Shown: piece by piece, positions 21,372-32,912 of the stretch
Position numbering within the stretch: position 1 is the first letter of the stretch
Layout: each line of letters starts with the position of its first letter
NCBI GenBank assembly: GCA_037903355.1
Contig: JBAJFE010000021.1
Span: 124,001-188,000, forward strand
Direction: 5' to 3'
Origin: Trichuris trichiura
Lineage: Eukaryota; Nematoda; Enoplea; Trichinellida; Trichuridae
Length of the DNA stretch: 64,000 nucleotides
Translations under genes and position numbers: made by a program
The notes under the pieces: model-generated
Databases searched by the model: none
Seen by the model: the letters and a program-made list of their open reading frames with translations, nothing else
What the model was told of the DNA's origin: nothing

Positions 21372-21587
21372 TTTTCATGGTAAAGTTTACATATGATGGG
21401 ACTCGTTGATAACCAGGTTTTTAACCTGGAACTTTAGAACCCACTCTTGACCCGTCTTCAGCGATAAAGCTTAATCCGCGACTATTATTAATCTTTACCG
21501 CTGAAGATAGGTCAAGGGCAGATTCTAAACCTCCGGAGCAAAACCTTGGGGCTATTAATGGGTTCCGTGTAAACTTTACCATGAAAA
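21372..21587. repeat. Foldback (inverted-repeat) element of 216 bp
   Basis: The ends are a perfect 20-nt inverted repeat: TTTTCATGGTAAAGTTTACA at 21372-21391 and its complement at 21568-21587. The pairing continues imperfectly inward; for example a TTGACC-CGTCTTCAGCG-type block on the left faces CGCTGAAGATAGGTCAA on the right. The whole can therefore form a long hairpin. This is the structure of a small non-autonomous foldback or MITE-like element. No coding capacity and no clear target-site duplication are visible. Confidence 0.75.
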
Positions 21588-22370
21588 CTGAGCTTACCAG
21601 ATAACTATTTATTTTCTAAAATAAAAGTGAAGATGTTTACACAAACGTTTTTCGACACAGATAAACAAGCGCTAACTATTGACACTCGTACGCGAGCCCT
21701 ATTGTGCATTTGTAATAAATATAGGGTAGCAAAACCGCACTAACCTTGTTCGATATTGACGGCAGGTTGATCAGCTATATTTGTCCCACATAACTTGGCC
21801 ATGTAGATGACTTTGAGGCAATCTATCATAAATTCATGTTTCCATATTTTTCACAATCAACACGCAGAGCGTACAGCTAAGCAACTGAAAAAATTGGCCT
21901 TTTGTCTTTGATTGTTTCGGAAAAATCAAAATCCAGTCACTCGCCTTAAGCTGCGTAGAAAATTGATTAACAATTCGATGTGGCCCATGCAGAAGAATGA
22001 GAAGAAATGAACTTATGTTTTCCTGAAGTTTTGTTTTCGCTTCTTCCAAGACCTGCTGACACTGTATGTAGGTTGAAATGGTGAAAACCATAGCCTGTGG
22101 CGTGCGCGTGTTTGATACATCGTACACCAAAACTATCCAAAAGGTAGAATGCAAACACAGTTTGCAACAACATCTCACCAGGGCAACGCGTGCGTACCAG
22201 TTAATATTGCTCCTTTTAGGCATCTATGAACTCGGTGAACGCCGAACATCATTCAAATAGCTGCCATATGCGAAGTTGTGTTAAGAATTAAGAAATATAG
22301 CGGAACGCGTCAAGTTTTCACTGCATTGCATTAGTACATGTAGAACAGCTTGAATAATGTTAAAAATGAG
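21588..22370. other. Intergenic DNA, no gene seen
   Basis: A minus-strand open frame at 21834-22223 has no recognisable domain or splice context, and it overlaps another frame of similar length on the other strand. I see nothing else here. Confidence 0.4.
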
Positions 22371-24384
22371 CTATAAGAGGTCGTCAAAAGTTTTTAGGCA
22401 CATTTCCGTGCTGCGACGTTGTCGTTGGCACTCTTGATCAATTCTAGAACGCAGTGCCCTTTCTACTGCACTTCTCGACACATTTGCTTGGAAACATGTG
22501 CTATAATCTTCCGTTAACATGTTCGTCATTGTTGGTATTAGCTCTAATGAACATTGACATTCAATCTCACCCAAAGCCTTAATCTTTAGCCGACATTGCT
22601 CCGAAGACCTTCAATCAGTTACTATTGTGGCAAGCTGCCAACTTTTCAATTGCTTCGCTTACTGAACGAAGCATGAAGCAGAGATATTGCATAGCATATC
22701 AAAAGCTTCCTCAAGTAGCAGCATTTCTCTAAACGAGTCTCTTTGCTCCTTCATGAATTTCTTGGTCAAGCACTTCTCCACAGTTTTTGCTTTCGCGCTC
22801 GTTGGACATATTCCCGGTTGACGTAGAAGCCGATGCAGCAAGCCAGCTGCCCAGGTAAAAAATCGGTGAGGACTGAAAATGCGAGCGACTCAGAAATGCA
22901 CTTCAGTGTTAACATAAAAGCAAAGTAAAATACAGTGGTTATAAACGGGTGAAAGCTTTGTTTTGCGGTTTCACAAGATGAACGAACCTCGGAAAAATGT
23001 GCCCATGCAAAAAGGGTTGATTCTTAATGCCAAAGAAAAACTACGCACAGATTAGCTAACGCATCTACTGGCGTCAAAATGAAACAATAATGGAATAAAG
23101 GCCAACTTGTTCCGTACGTACCTGGCGTAGGCTCTAACAGTCATGTCGAAGTACAGAAGGTGAGCTGGAAGACCACCCTTCATAGGGAAACGAAAGCCGG
23201 GCAAACTTTTTTGAATACATGTTTCCACCATCATGTTAACAGTGTGGTATGAGTCGTTCATGCATTTCTCTTCCAACCCCGTAAAGACCTTGTCTGTCGC
23301 ATTAGGAAACCAATCGGGGTTCAGCACCGTTTTTACCACCGTTATTTGCAATTTGGCATTTTCCGTCTTTTGGTCGTCCACAGTTTCGTTGCTTTCAATT
23401 CCATCGACTTCCTTTCCCACGCTGTCTGGTTTCGCGCTTTCCGTTTTGCCATCTTCCCCCTCGTTGATCTGATCACTAGCTTCAGTCCCATTACTGACAC
23501 TTGACGACGGTATGGTAGGTTTGGTGCATCCACTTCTAAAACGTCGCTAGCACAATCAGCAAAAACCGCCAACGATAATCTTAGAAGGAAAAGCATTTTT
23601 GCTCCTTCCATAGTGCCATAATAAGCAAACAGTATGTCTTCTGACGCCAGCTTGCCAATTTCGTACCTTCCAGGATGAAATGCCAATAAAGTTACTTTGA
23701 TACTCTGCCACCGTTCGTTACAAGCTACACATGCACAAAGAACCATTTAAAAAGTGAAAGGGCACTGCTCACAGCAAAGGATGCAATTATTGATACTACG
23801 CGCACAAAATTGCTTCGAAAGGACGGCTGCTAAAGCATTATCAAAAGAACAATGGAACAAAAGTTGGCATTTACAGTAACCTATATTGCAGGTACTATTC
23901 TTTAGGCTCACATCCAACAGCATGTAAGGGCAAATCGAAAGACGCGCTTCATCTTCCACGGGCTCAGCAGGACGTAACGCAATTTTTAACAGTATTTGAT
24001 ATGCGCAAGAAATCGTAATTTAAAAAACGCGATTCTCTCTTCAAAACTATGAACGAACTTGCTTTTTGTTCATATTATTAATGAGTGGTCCAGGCTAAAA
24101 TTGTTTCTTGATAAGAAGACCTATGAAAGACCTTTCGGAGAAACGCTTTCTCGCAAGGTCTTTTAAACGAACGCTGGGATTTCTTACCTTGTGAAACAAG
24201 TGGATACAGTTTCTAAAAATTCCCTTTGGTCAAACTGTTCGAAATCTTCCAGTTGAGACAAATAATTTTCAAAAAGACAATGATGATAGCGCGTTGCCTC
24301 ATGTCCACAACGTAACGGTTGGGTTGGTGCAGCGCTTACGAAGCTTAACAGTAGCGCAAGAAACATCCTGCAAGGTTGGCCCAT
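22371..24384 (-). CDS. Cysteine-rich secreted protein of unknown family, four exons
   Basis: Exons on the minus strand are 24384-24188, 23535-23122, 22872-22663 and 22608-22371. All junctions are phase 2 and consistent. Donors are AAG/GTAAGA, CAG/GTACGT and CA/GTAAGC; acceptors end GTTTTAG, ATTTTCAG and TTGAAG. The product is 352 residues. Residues 1-20 form a signal peptide (MGQPCRMFLALLLSFVSAAP). Next comes a Cys-rich segment, then an acidic Ser/Asn-rich linker with NGT and NET glycosylation sites. Further Cys-rich helical segments follow, containing EEKCMNDS, CLTKKFMKEQ and ECQRQRRSTEMC. There are more than a dozen cysteines and no transmembrane segment after the signal. The recurring widely spaced cysteine pairs in helical context suggest a repeated disulfide-bonded fold, but I recognise no named family. 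Long first intron (652 bp); last intron 54 bp. Confidence 0.68.
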
Positions 24385-24470
24385 TGCTGCCTACATTTCA
24401 ATGACAGCCAAGTTTGGAAAACTGCGAACAGTCAGCCAGCTTTGTCCGTATTCATAGACGGAATACTTAC

Positions 24471-24576
24471 GCATTCGCTCAAACTGGCTCGGCATAAGCA
24501 ATCTATCATATGGAGCCTGAGGCAAAGCGCGACTTCCTGTCGGCATTGCTAGCAATAAGTGCATTGACAGAAGCAT
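24471..24576 (-). other. Possible alternative 5' coding exon of the Cys-rich gene
   Basis: An ATG at 24576 opens a signal-peptide-like sequence (MLLSMHLLLAMPTG) that reaches a strong donor, ATGC/GTAAGTAT, at 24471/24470. An acceptor GGCAG at 24387 would join it in frame (phase 1) to the exon holding ATG 24384. The joined protein would have two hydrophobic leader-like segments in a row, which is odd. It could instead be an alternative first exon or the first exon of a separate small gene. Confidence 0.3.
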
Positions 24577-25974
24577 GAAATTATTAGTATTTCAACGCTA
24601 CCAGCTAGCTGTTAAGATCATACTATTCTCAGTAAGAAAACAGTAGCAACTCTATAGCTTTCCTCTATTTTTCAATTAGAAGCGCGGCTTCTATTGGCTA
24701 AAAAGGGAATACCCCGAAATGGTTCAGCAAAATGTAACTGAACCATGTTCTCTCTGCCCGACGAATAACAGTCAGCTCAGTAGGTGATTGCTTTCCATTT
24801 CTGTCAAGGAAACTGCGGGAACTTTGTCTTTGCAACTCGCAAATTCAAATTCAGTCTTACTGCTTGATTATTCCTTGCAAAGTAGCTCAGATGACTGCAC
24901 AGATTCATGTTATTCTCAAGAGGCGAGCGAAACGATTCCCAAAAACGGCATTGAGAATCAGCAACTCTACGGACACGTTCCCGCTACGGCGATTGTACTT
25001 TCGCTTCAGTGCTAACTACTGCTGCGCCATTTCATTCTATCTTTCGATGTAAAGGTAAATGCGCAAGTACTCACGTGAATCACATTACATGGTTCATTTT
25101 GAGTAGAAGAATTGATGGCCAGTACGAATTCCTTACAGAAGCCGCAAGCTGTCCAGTCTTGACAGATATGGGATCACATATGCCAGTTTAGTAACTAATC
25201 AAATTCTGAAAGACATACTGTTTGGTCAGAAATTGCTTAAGCGAATCATTTGTCTATTAATCCCTTTCAATTGAGGCTGTCTTTCAACAGCTTAACGTGT
25301 TTTATATACAGTCATTTTTAAGGGCATTTTAAGACTACAGAATTCTTAAACAGAGGGGGAGAACCGTTCTATTTACCTTCAAAGGATGCCTGTCAAAAAT
25401 AAGCGAAACAACCCTCTTTCTCTCTCTCTCTCTATGAAGCCTAACGTTTTGTACCAACGATGAAGTTATTTTCACTACATGTTTGAAACCTTTTTAAATA
25501 GACGTGTAGGTTCTTATATACTCAGGTATTCTGCAAAGCGTTGTGAAGCTTTCGGGATACATATCTTGTCACATCCCAATTCTTAAGAAGCTGAAAATAG
25601 GGCAAGACGCGTCTGGAAAGCTCCGCAACGCTTCGCAGAAGAAACGGACGAATCGCAACAAATGTATTTGGAACAAGGAAAATTATTAGAACTTTTAGTT
25701 TGATTAGTTTCAGCTACTTTAACGTCGCAGTTACTGTAAATTAGTATTAATATTCATTTTTTGGGATAAAACTGTTTAGCTCATGAAACGCATAAAGCTA
25801 AGCTTTTGCTTTCTCTTCATCCGCAAACATGAAGCTTTGGCCACCTACATTTTTTTAAAAATAAATTAGATCATGTGCCTTAGCCGCCTCACCGTCTGAG
25901 AAATGCAGGTTCTTTCCTTGCAAACATGTCCTTAACTTGTTGTAGCTTTACTGAAGTGCGTACCGATCATTTTT
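24577..25974. other. Intergenic DNA, no gene seen
   Basis: Only short open frames without recognisable features occur. A (TC)n tract lies at about 25419-25433. A short segment at 25545-25577 resembles sequences near 44804, 51413 and 55968. Confidence 0.45.
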
Positions 25975-26045
25975 TCTTGCCCTTACCTAAACTTAGGCCA
26001 AGACATAAGCCTTACGTTTAGGTTTAGGTTTAGGTAAGGGCAAGA
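25975..26045. repeat. Perfect 18-bp inverted repeat with an internal (TTTAGG)3 tract
   Basis: The left arm TCTTGCCCTTACCTAAAC (25975-25992) is exactly complementary to 26028-26045. Three tandem TTTAGG units lie at 26017-26034, overlapping the right arm. The hairpin could be a small foldback element. The tract resembles telomeric repeats, but nematode telomeres are typically TTAGGC. Confidence 0.6.
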
Positions 26046-29000
26046 CAGGATGGCCGGCAAACTTACAGTATGACAGCGGGGCGCCTAGGAGACAAGATCC
26101 GTAAGGGTCTCTTTCAGACAGCTCGTTTAGTAGCCATCACATTGGTATATTCAAGTCTAATTTTTTCCAGCCGATTTGAAACTTCGTTCCCAATATGGTG
26201 TTTACAGGTCAACATAGGCTTGAACAATTTGTCTAATAAAACAGAGTACCTGAACCGACCGTCTGCTTCTTCGCTACCATAGTAGACAGTGAAAGAAAGG
26301 ATTTCTTCACATCGAAGATAGCTTAAGCATAGCGGTAACGCTGTTCATATACTCAGAGCCGTCTTACTGATGATACTGCTGAATTGTTGATAACATTGGT
26401 GCATCATAACTAGAATCTTCTATCTTATCAGTTTATAAGATTGAATTGAAGCAGCCTGTTTTCATCACCAAAAATTGATAATACAGTACACTTAAGTTCC
26501 CCACATAAATCGTTGACAGAAAATGGCGCTAAATGTCACGACGAAGGCTAATTGATCCCTCTGTTTTGTTTGAGAAAATTGACTGCTCATCGCGGATTGC
26601 AAAGTAGAGCATATCATGTCAAAGGCGCTCAGGTTACCGGCAATACTCGGGATTCAATAACAGTGCTTCCGAATCGAAGTGCGCTACCGACAAGCAACTA
26701 AAACAGAACTTTTGGAACGTAAATGATTAAAAACAAAAATGTTGAGCTCAAGTTTTAATAGACAATACAAAGTTGAACACGGCTCGAGCTTTTCTGCAAA
26801 TTGCGTACTATTTTCGAGCTTGAAAGAGGGTAATGCGTTATGTTTCTGCTCTACGATGAATATTCACTCCCATGATTTTTGTCGCAAACTGCTAAAGCGG
26901 CAATTTCACTCGGATATGATAACCTGAACATCCGCTTAATGCTAACCAGAGTGCTGCCCTCTAAGGCGTGTTGAATAGTGAAATCTTGCGTGGGTGAATT
27001 TGCCTCAAAACAGGTTGAATGGAAGTAAAAACGATTTGAGTAAATTTGTTCCCAGGGCAAACAGAAAACTGAACGCTGACCAGCAAAGAGAATACTTCTT
27101 TTGCTTGCCTCTGCTCTTGAACGTTGTGGTATCACGTAGTTTCAATGGGATCAATATTCATCCTGAACCAAGGAATCGTGCAAGGCTTCTTTTGCAAGTG
27201 AGCCAGTGTACACGGGGTCGATAAATACATGAATATATACAAACACTGGTCGCCACGGCTTTGTGTACAAGTTACGCTTAAACACACTTACCCTGTGTAA
27301 TGAGATCGAAATTGATTAAATATTTGGCCTAAGTTTGATTCGAAAAATTTGCCACTTGTCCAGCGTTACAGCAGTCTGGCTGGCCTTGGTGTTCGGTCGG
27401 TCGGGATGGGCGCTCTACCCTCCCTTGATTGTAACTGCATCGTTTCTTCTTTCATATACCACAGCTTGTCCGTTCCGTCCGTTCATCCTTTGTCAATTGT
27501 AAGTAATGAGTTGGAATATTCCATTTTGATTTTTTTTAGTTACCTTCCTCAGAATGTGATTTTTGATTTGCCTTAAAAGGATTCGCTAACGACGACTTTA
27601 ATTAACACTGAACAACGTTCGTTCCCACTTTATTGCTATTGCAATGCACGCGATTTGGCCTATCACGCTGTCCCAAAGATGAACGCGAACTTAAGCGGAC
27701 AGAGGATGCCTGCAGGTGGGGGGTCCATTTACCCGCCTTCGCTTACTGGGTTTTCCCAACCGGACAATAGAACTGTTTACCTCAGGAGAGCAAGCTTTTT
27801 GTGTACGATGTTTATTCTGGCTGCTTCAATCCTCCAATGGTTGGTATTTGCCCAATCCGGTTTGTCTAGCCGTCATTTGGCCCTATAGACTACTGGTTTT
27901 CGCGGGAAGGAGATGGCTGAAAGACAACTATTTTTACAGTAAACAGAAAGCCGGCCACAAGCTCTGTTGAGGCTGCTGGCCTTCTTCCGCTCTAGCCAAG
28001 ACTTTGCACAAGACGAGGAAAGGTGGAGGTTCAACATCATTTGCGCTATTTAAAAAAATTCGGCACTCGTGTTCACATTTCAAAGAATTGTTAAAATGCC
28101 TATGCTACTATGCTAATGAGCACCTTGCACTCCTTTTTTCTCGGTTTTCGTTGGCCTATTCCGCAAAGCAGAATTGTTCAGGACTGCCTTAAATGAGCAG
28201 CGGTTCAAATAACGGAACTATTTAATTTTTTTGGCCATTAGAAATTGCCCAAACTTATCCGCATTTTGAGAAGGAAAAGTGCGCATTTTTGAGCAGTTCA
28301 AGAGAGACAAGTGACCGGTTTTTGTTCGACTTGCAACTAGCAATGCCACTTGAAACACTTTAAAGCTACGAAAGTTGAAGCGGATCACGCTTGAAAGAAT
28401 TTGAACTCGTATTCTTTGACCCGCGTCCGGTTTTTACGCCAGTCGAAATGCCAACTGCTGCGGCTTAAGGTTGCTATAAAAAAAGTGACGGTTTTTATGA
28501 GCTCATAGCCTCAGGCTCTTCTTTGCTCCAATAGGTTGTTGGCAAATTGTCAATAGTACCTTCAAAGGGTCGCCTTGCTTTCCAGCAGTCGCCTATAAGG
28601 GTAGTCTTGGAAAAGTCGCCAGAAAATTTCTTTCAGCCACATTTAGGGGGTTTATAAAAAATGGGGCATCAAAAATGACATAATCTGTTTTGTTGCAGTA
28701 CTTGGAAAGAGCCTTTCTCTCGAATACCACTCAATTTCCCGAGTCACGCGCGACCACATATGACTCACCTGGAATGTCAGCAGGCAGCGGGCCAGCAAAA
28801 TACGTCCTGTTTGCTGTCCAAAACTCTGCGCGGCAATAAAAGCTGTTGGTGACTAATCTACCATGAACCAACATGGCGCGTTGCAACATGGGTGGTCTTT
28901 TAGTGTCGAGAAAAGTTTGTACATGGGTCAATTTTTTTTGCCATTTTGAGGCAACAAAAGTCAGCATTGTAAAGAATGCCGCCCCCTTCCTTTCGATTGA

Positions 29001-32000
29001 AGTGTTCGCTGAAGGATTGAAATTAATCACATTTTCCCGCCCAAACATGTCAGCTTGACTAAATCCGGATGCAGGGAAGGCAGTTTCCGCCATTGGGGGC
29101 TCATTTCATCGTTTGTGACGCCTAATATGGCATTAGCACTGACGGTATCAACAAGCCAAACGTTTAGCGAGCCAGGAAGCGTCAAATGCATACTGCCAGC
29201 AAAGGGAAATCAAATCAATTTGAGCAGATTTTATTGAGCCGTTAACGCCTCGTTGAAGGGACATTTTCGCGAACACGTCAGAAACGTCTTCTCATTTTGC
29301 TTCTCCAATTGACCAACATGGCACAACGCCTATGGGCTAATGCTGGCAATATCCGGATCGATTAAAGCCGTTGCCATACCATGTGATGTAGCGGTGTTGA
29401 TTTGGGTAAAATAAAAGATCAACATTCACCTGCCGGGGCAAAGGACGATCCAAGGCCAGCGAACTGCGGAAATTGGCCATCGCTTTTGGCTGGAATTAGC
29501 AGACGCCAATTCTTAGTTGCTTCTTCGCTTCCTGGTGTCGTTGACCCTGCTGCTGCTGTTGCAGTGAGGAATGGTTGCGGTCACGGAATCGGCCCATTGC
29601 GCCTCAGCTAATTGACCCTTGTTCGGTAGCCTTGGCATGGACAACGACCCAAGCGAAAGTGACGAAAGGAGGATACCCGATGAAGCTTAGGCGGAAGAAT
29701 TGGCGATTTCTGCTTAGGGCCATGGTCACGGGACCAGAATTTCCAGCTTCCCTTTGCAATGATGGTCGATCAACCATGGCCAAGAGGCCGCCGTTGGTCT
29801 GCTCAAGAGGAGCCCTTGAGGGCTATTCACAGAACGCCAATACGCCACGTAGCTGCGTGATTCTTCCCTGGGGCAGCCGCGCAGTTTGTCTCTTATGTTC
29901 GTCTTTCTATTTGCATGTAATGGCTACATAATCTTAGTGTAAATTTGCCGTGTAAATTTACTTTCAAAGGTACACTATTGCGCCGATAGGATATAGCAAT
30001 CGCGTCTGGGCGGCAGTCGGTCAGAGGAGCGGATGCTTACCGCCTCATCGCTATCTCACTGCCACTGAATGCCAGCAATGGATTTTATCATGAAATCTTC
30101 GAAGCCGTCTCTCTCTCTCTGCGCCCTTTCGTTTGAGGTACTCAACTTTGCTTACAAATTCCTACTCGGTTGTCACTTTTATCCGGATGGTCCTATTCCG
30201 CCCAGGCTGTAGCTTTCATTGCTATTTTACAAGGCTGTACTGGGAGTCGAAGTGAGTTTAGAGAGTTTTTGCAGAGAAGCGCTGAGTGGTAACAGCCTTG
30301 TAGACAGTAATACTTTTCTATAAGCCAGTATAGCTAATGGCAGCAGCTTTTACGCAACGCTATCACTTCTCAAAGGGAAAAAACCGGCACTAATTCGTTG
30401 TAGCTTTTCGATAATAACTTTTGTGCGCCTATCTAACTATTCAACGTAGGATTAGATCCTTTCAGCTATTAGATCATTCGTAAAAGCTTAGCGTCCGACA
30501 GGAGACCACCCACGTAGTTGACGTGTTTGCGCTGCAAGTCAGTCGTTGTTCAAGTGTGCATCCTCGCTTCTAGTATAGGTGCACGAATTCTTACTGGCAC
30601 GGAAAACATCACCGTCCACCCGAACGGCTAATTGACGTGCTCGCTTGCTTTGCGTCAACAGGGCGAAAGTCAGTACGTCCGTATCGGTCTCTCGACTGGT
30701 CGGTTCGAATTGGCCAGTTTTAACAAACAGCCGCTGACGTGGCAGTTGCTGCTATCAAGGTGTACTGTATTACTTTCTCCTCTTCCATTCATCATTGATT
30801 ATTCGTCAGTGTTATCAAGGCAAAAACGTTTCCGATACGCTCGACTTAACGTACAGTGCGTTGTCATCTGCCGAACAACGATATCTTCTGTTAGCAGTAA
30901 CTGATTGACAAGCCTTAGTAGGAAAGAGGGGTGATTGATTGAAACTTAGTTAGTAGACGGAGCGGGTTTGCCTTGTACAGTAAACTTGGCGCCCTGTTGT
31001 CCGGCGGGCAGCGGTCTTCAAAAAGAGCGGATGTTTGCTGGAGCGTTGTCGTTCGCTGGGGTAGGTCTGTTTGCATGTGGTCGGCTGGTCAATTGCCTTA
31101 GACAAACAAGAGACCACCTCGAACGGTTCGACTCCGTCAAGAGGGGACTAAAATGGTGCAGTGCTATGACTCGGGTGGACGGCGGTTTATTTGCCACCGT
31201 CACGGACCACCCGGTCACCGTGCTCAGGTCGATGTGACTGTTTACCCTTGTGCCAGCTGGCTCAGACAGCGACCGGCCTAATCCTGTCCCCGACTGCACA
31301 GGCCGCGACCGATATACGCTTAACGGGGCCAGGTGAAGTGCTATGGACAAATAGAACCCGTGGGCGCGGAGTCATGATTAATGGACCGTTGTAGCGTTTG
31401 CTAACAACTGAGCATACTGTAGCTTTGTCACCATGATGAGCAAACATGACAAACAAACCATTGGAAGATTCGGCCACTATCACCGGTGACACTGCCGTTG
31501 ATCCGGCGTTAAGTTAGAAAGTGAACAGCACTTGCCTGATCCTTGAGAGGCACTCTTCGAGCGTGCAGCTTACCTTTTTTTAATTATTAATTTGCATACA
31601 TCTATATTCGTTTGCATTGCTCCAATGATCAATAAGATCAGGATCAGGCTGAGAGCAGTAACATCATCGTTTTGCCCTGTAACGATAGAGTTAAAGGTTG
31701 GTGGGCAAAATCGAAGTGAACCATAGCTTACGGACACAAGTGGATCGAAGCGGAGAAGGCGAACAAGAGGCGGTTCGCCTCCCGCCGGTCAATAGGCCTT
31801 TTTCTCTGTCTCAGCCCCATCTTTGGTCGTTCGTGATCCCAACACATCAGTTTTCGTCTACGCGCGCGGGTCACGAAGAGAAGAATAAGGGGCGACGTCA
31901 CCCCAATTGCGTAACCAAAAAGGGGGTGTCGTTTCGCCTCCTTACGGGCACAGGTGCGTGTCAGAGCTCCACCTTGTAGGCATCGGGAACAATGGATCAC

Positions 32001-32912
32001 GCGTGAGCCATTTAGCACCTCGTGGGTCAACCGCTGCCCACTTTGCGTTAACGCATGCCGAGCTGCTCAGCGGGATGCAGGCTCACGACCTTAACTGTTC
32101 TCGCCTTAGGCAAAATAGCGTTGTTTCGCAGCCACGCCTCCGTTCATTCTTTTTTCTAAATGTGGCATCGTTTTAATGAGGCAACGGACACGACTGTTCT
32201 GAGGCAAACGAGGATAAAAGAGAAAACACCCGTCTGATCTCGGTCCGTGCCCACAGATGACGTGCGCTCGCTCTGAGAACGTGAGGTGCGAAAAAACCAC
32301 AAGCGGCTAGATCAGGGTGGGAGAGAGGGTTCAGTATGCAAGGCAAAAGGAAGACGAAATTAGATGTAGAGGAAGAGAAAACAGGGTGCCGCACCCCTTC
32401 GAACGTAGGCAGCGAATAAAGAATAATCAAAAGAAAAACAGTTGCTGGCATACCTCGAATGGGCAACAGCGGATCCGTTGACAAAGCCACCGCTTCTCAG
32501 GGGCGCACGTCACGCGTTTGGCACTTGGGACGGGGGATGGGCAAATAGGCGCTCATCAATTTGAAGCGAAAAAAATAACGTATCATAAACGACGTGGACA
32601 GAATAGGCAATAGGCAGAAGGGGAAATGCAACACGGAGGGGTGCGGAAATGGAAAATGCAAGCAATTGCCAAAGAATCAAATCGTTGGAATCACCAATTT
32701 GAGAAGTAAAAAAATGGATAGGCCATCATAATCAGCCGAAAAAATAAAGACGAAGGTGACGATGACGATGATCTTGGTCCTGAACACATCCAGCGCCTCA
32801 CTTGCTCGAACAGAGAAATATATAATATATGTTTATGTATATACGCACGCACATATATATACGCATGTATATATACATGTATGCATGTATTAAGGGTCTG
32901 ACGTCTCTATTT
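26046..32912. other. Long gene-poor region downstream of FoxA
   Basis: Nearly 7 kb without a supportable gene. Composition varies, with GC-richer blocks at about 29.4-29.9 and 31.0-32.4 kb and a TA/CA-rich simple stretch at about 32819-32890. Open frames (for example minus 28731-29093 and minus 31018-31350) have no signal peptide, domain or conserved splice context. Given the neighbouring developmental regulator, cis-regulatory DNA is likely, but that is inference. Confidence 0.45.

Noticed and set aside
28731..29093. Minus-strand frame of 120 codons in the FoxA 3' desert
   Set aside because: No domain, splice partner or conserved neighbour; a second open frame overlaps it on the other strand.
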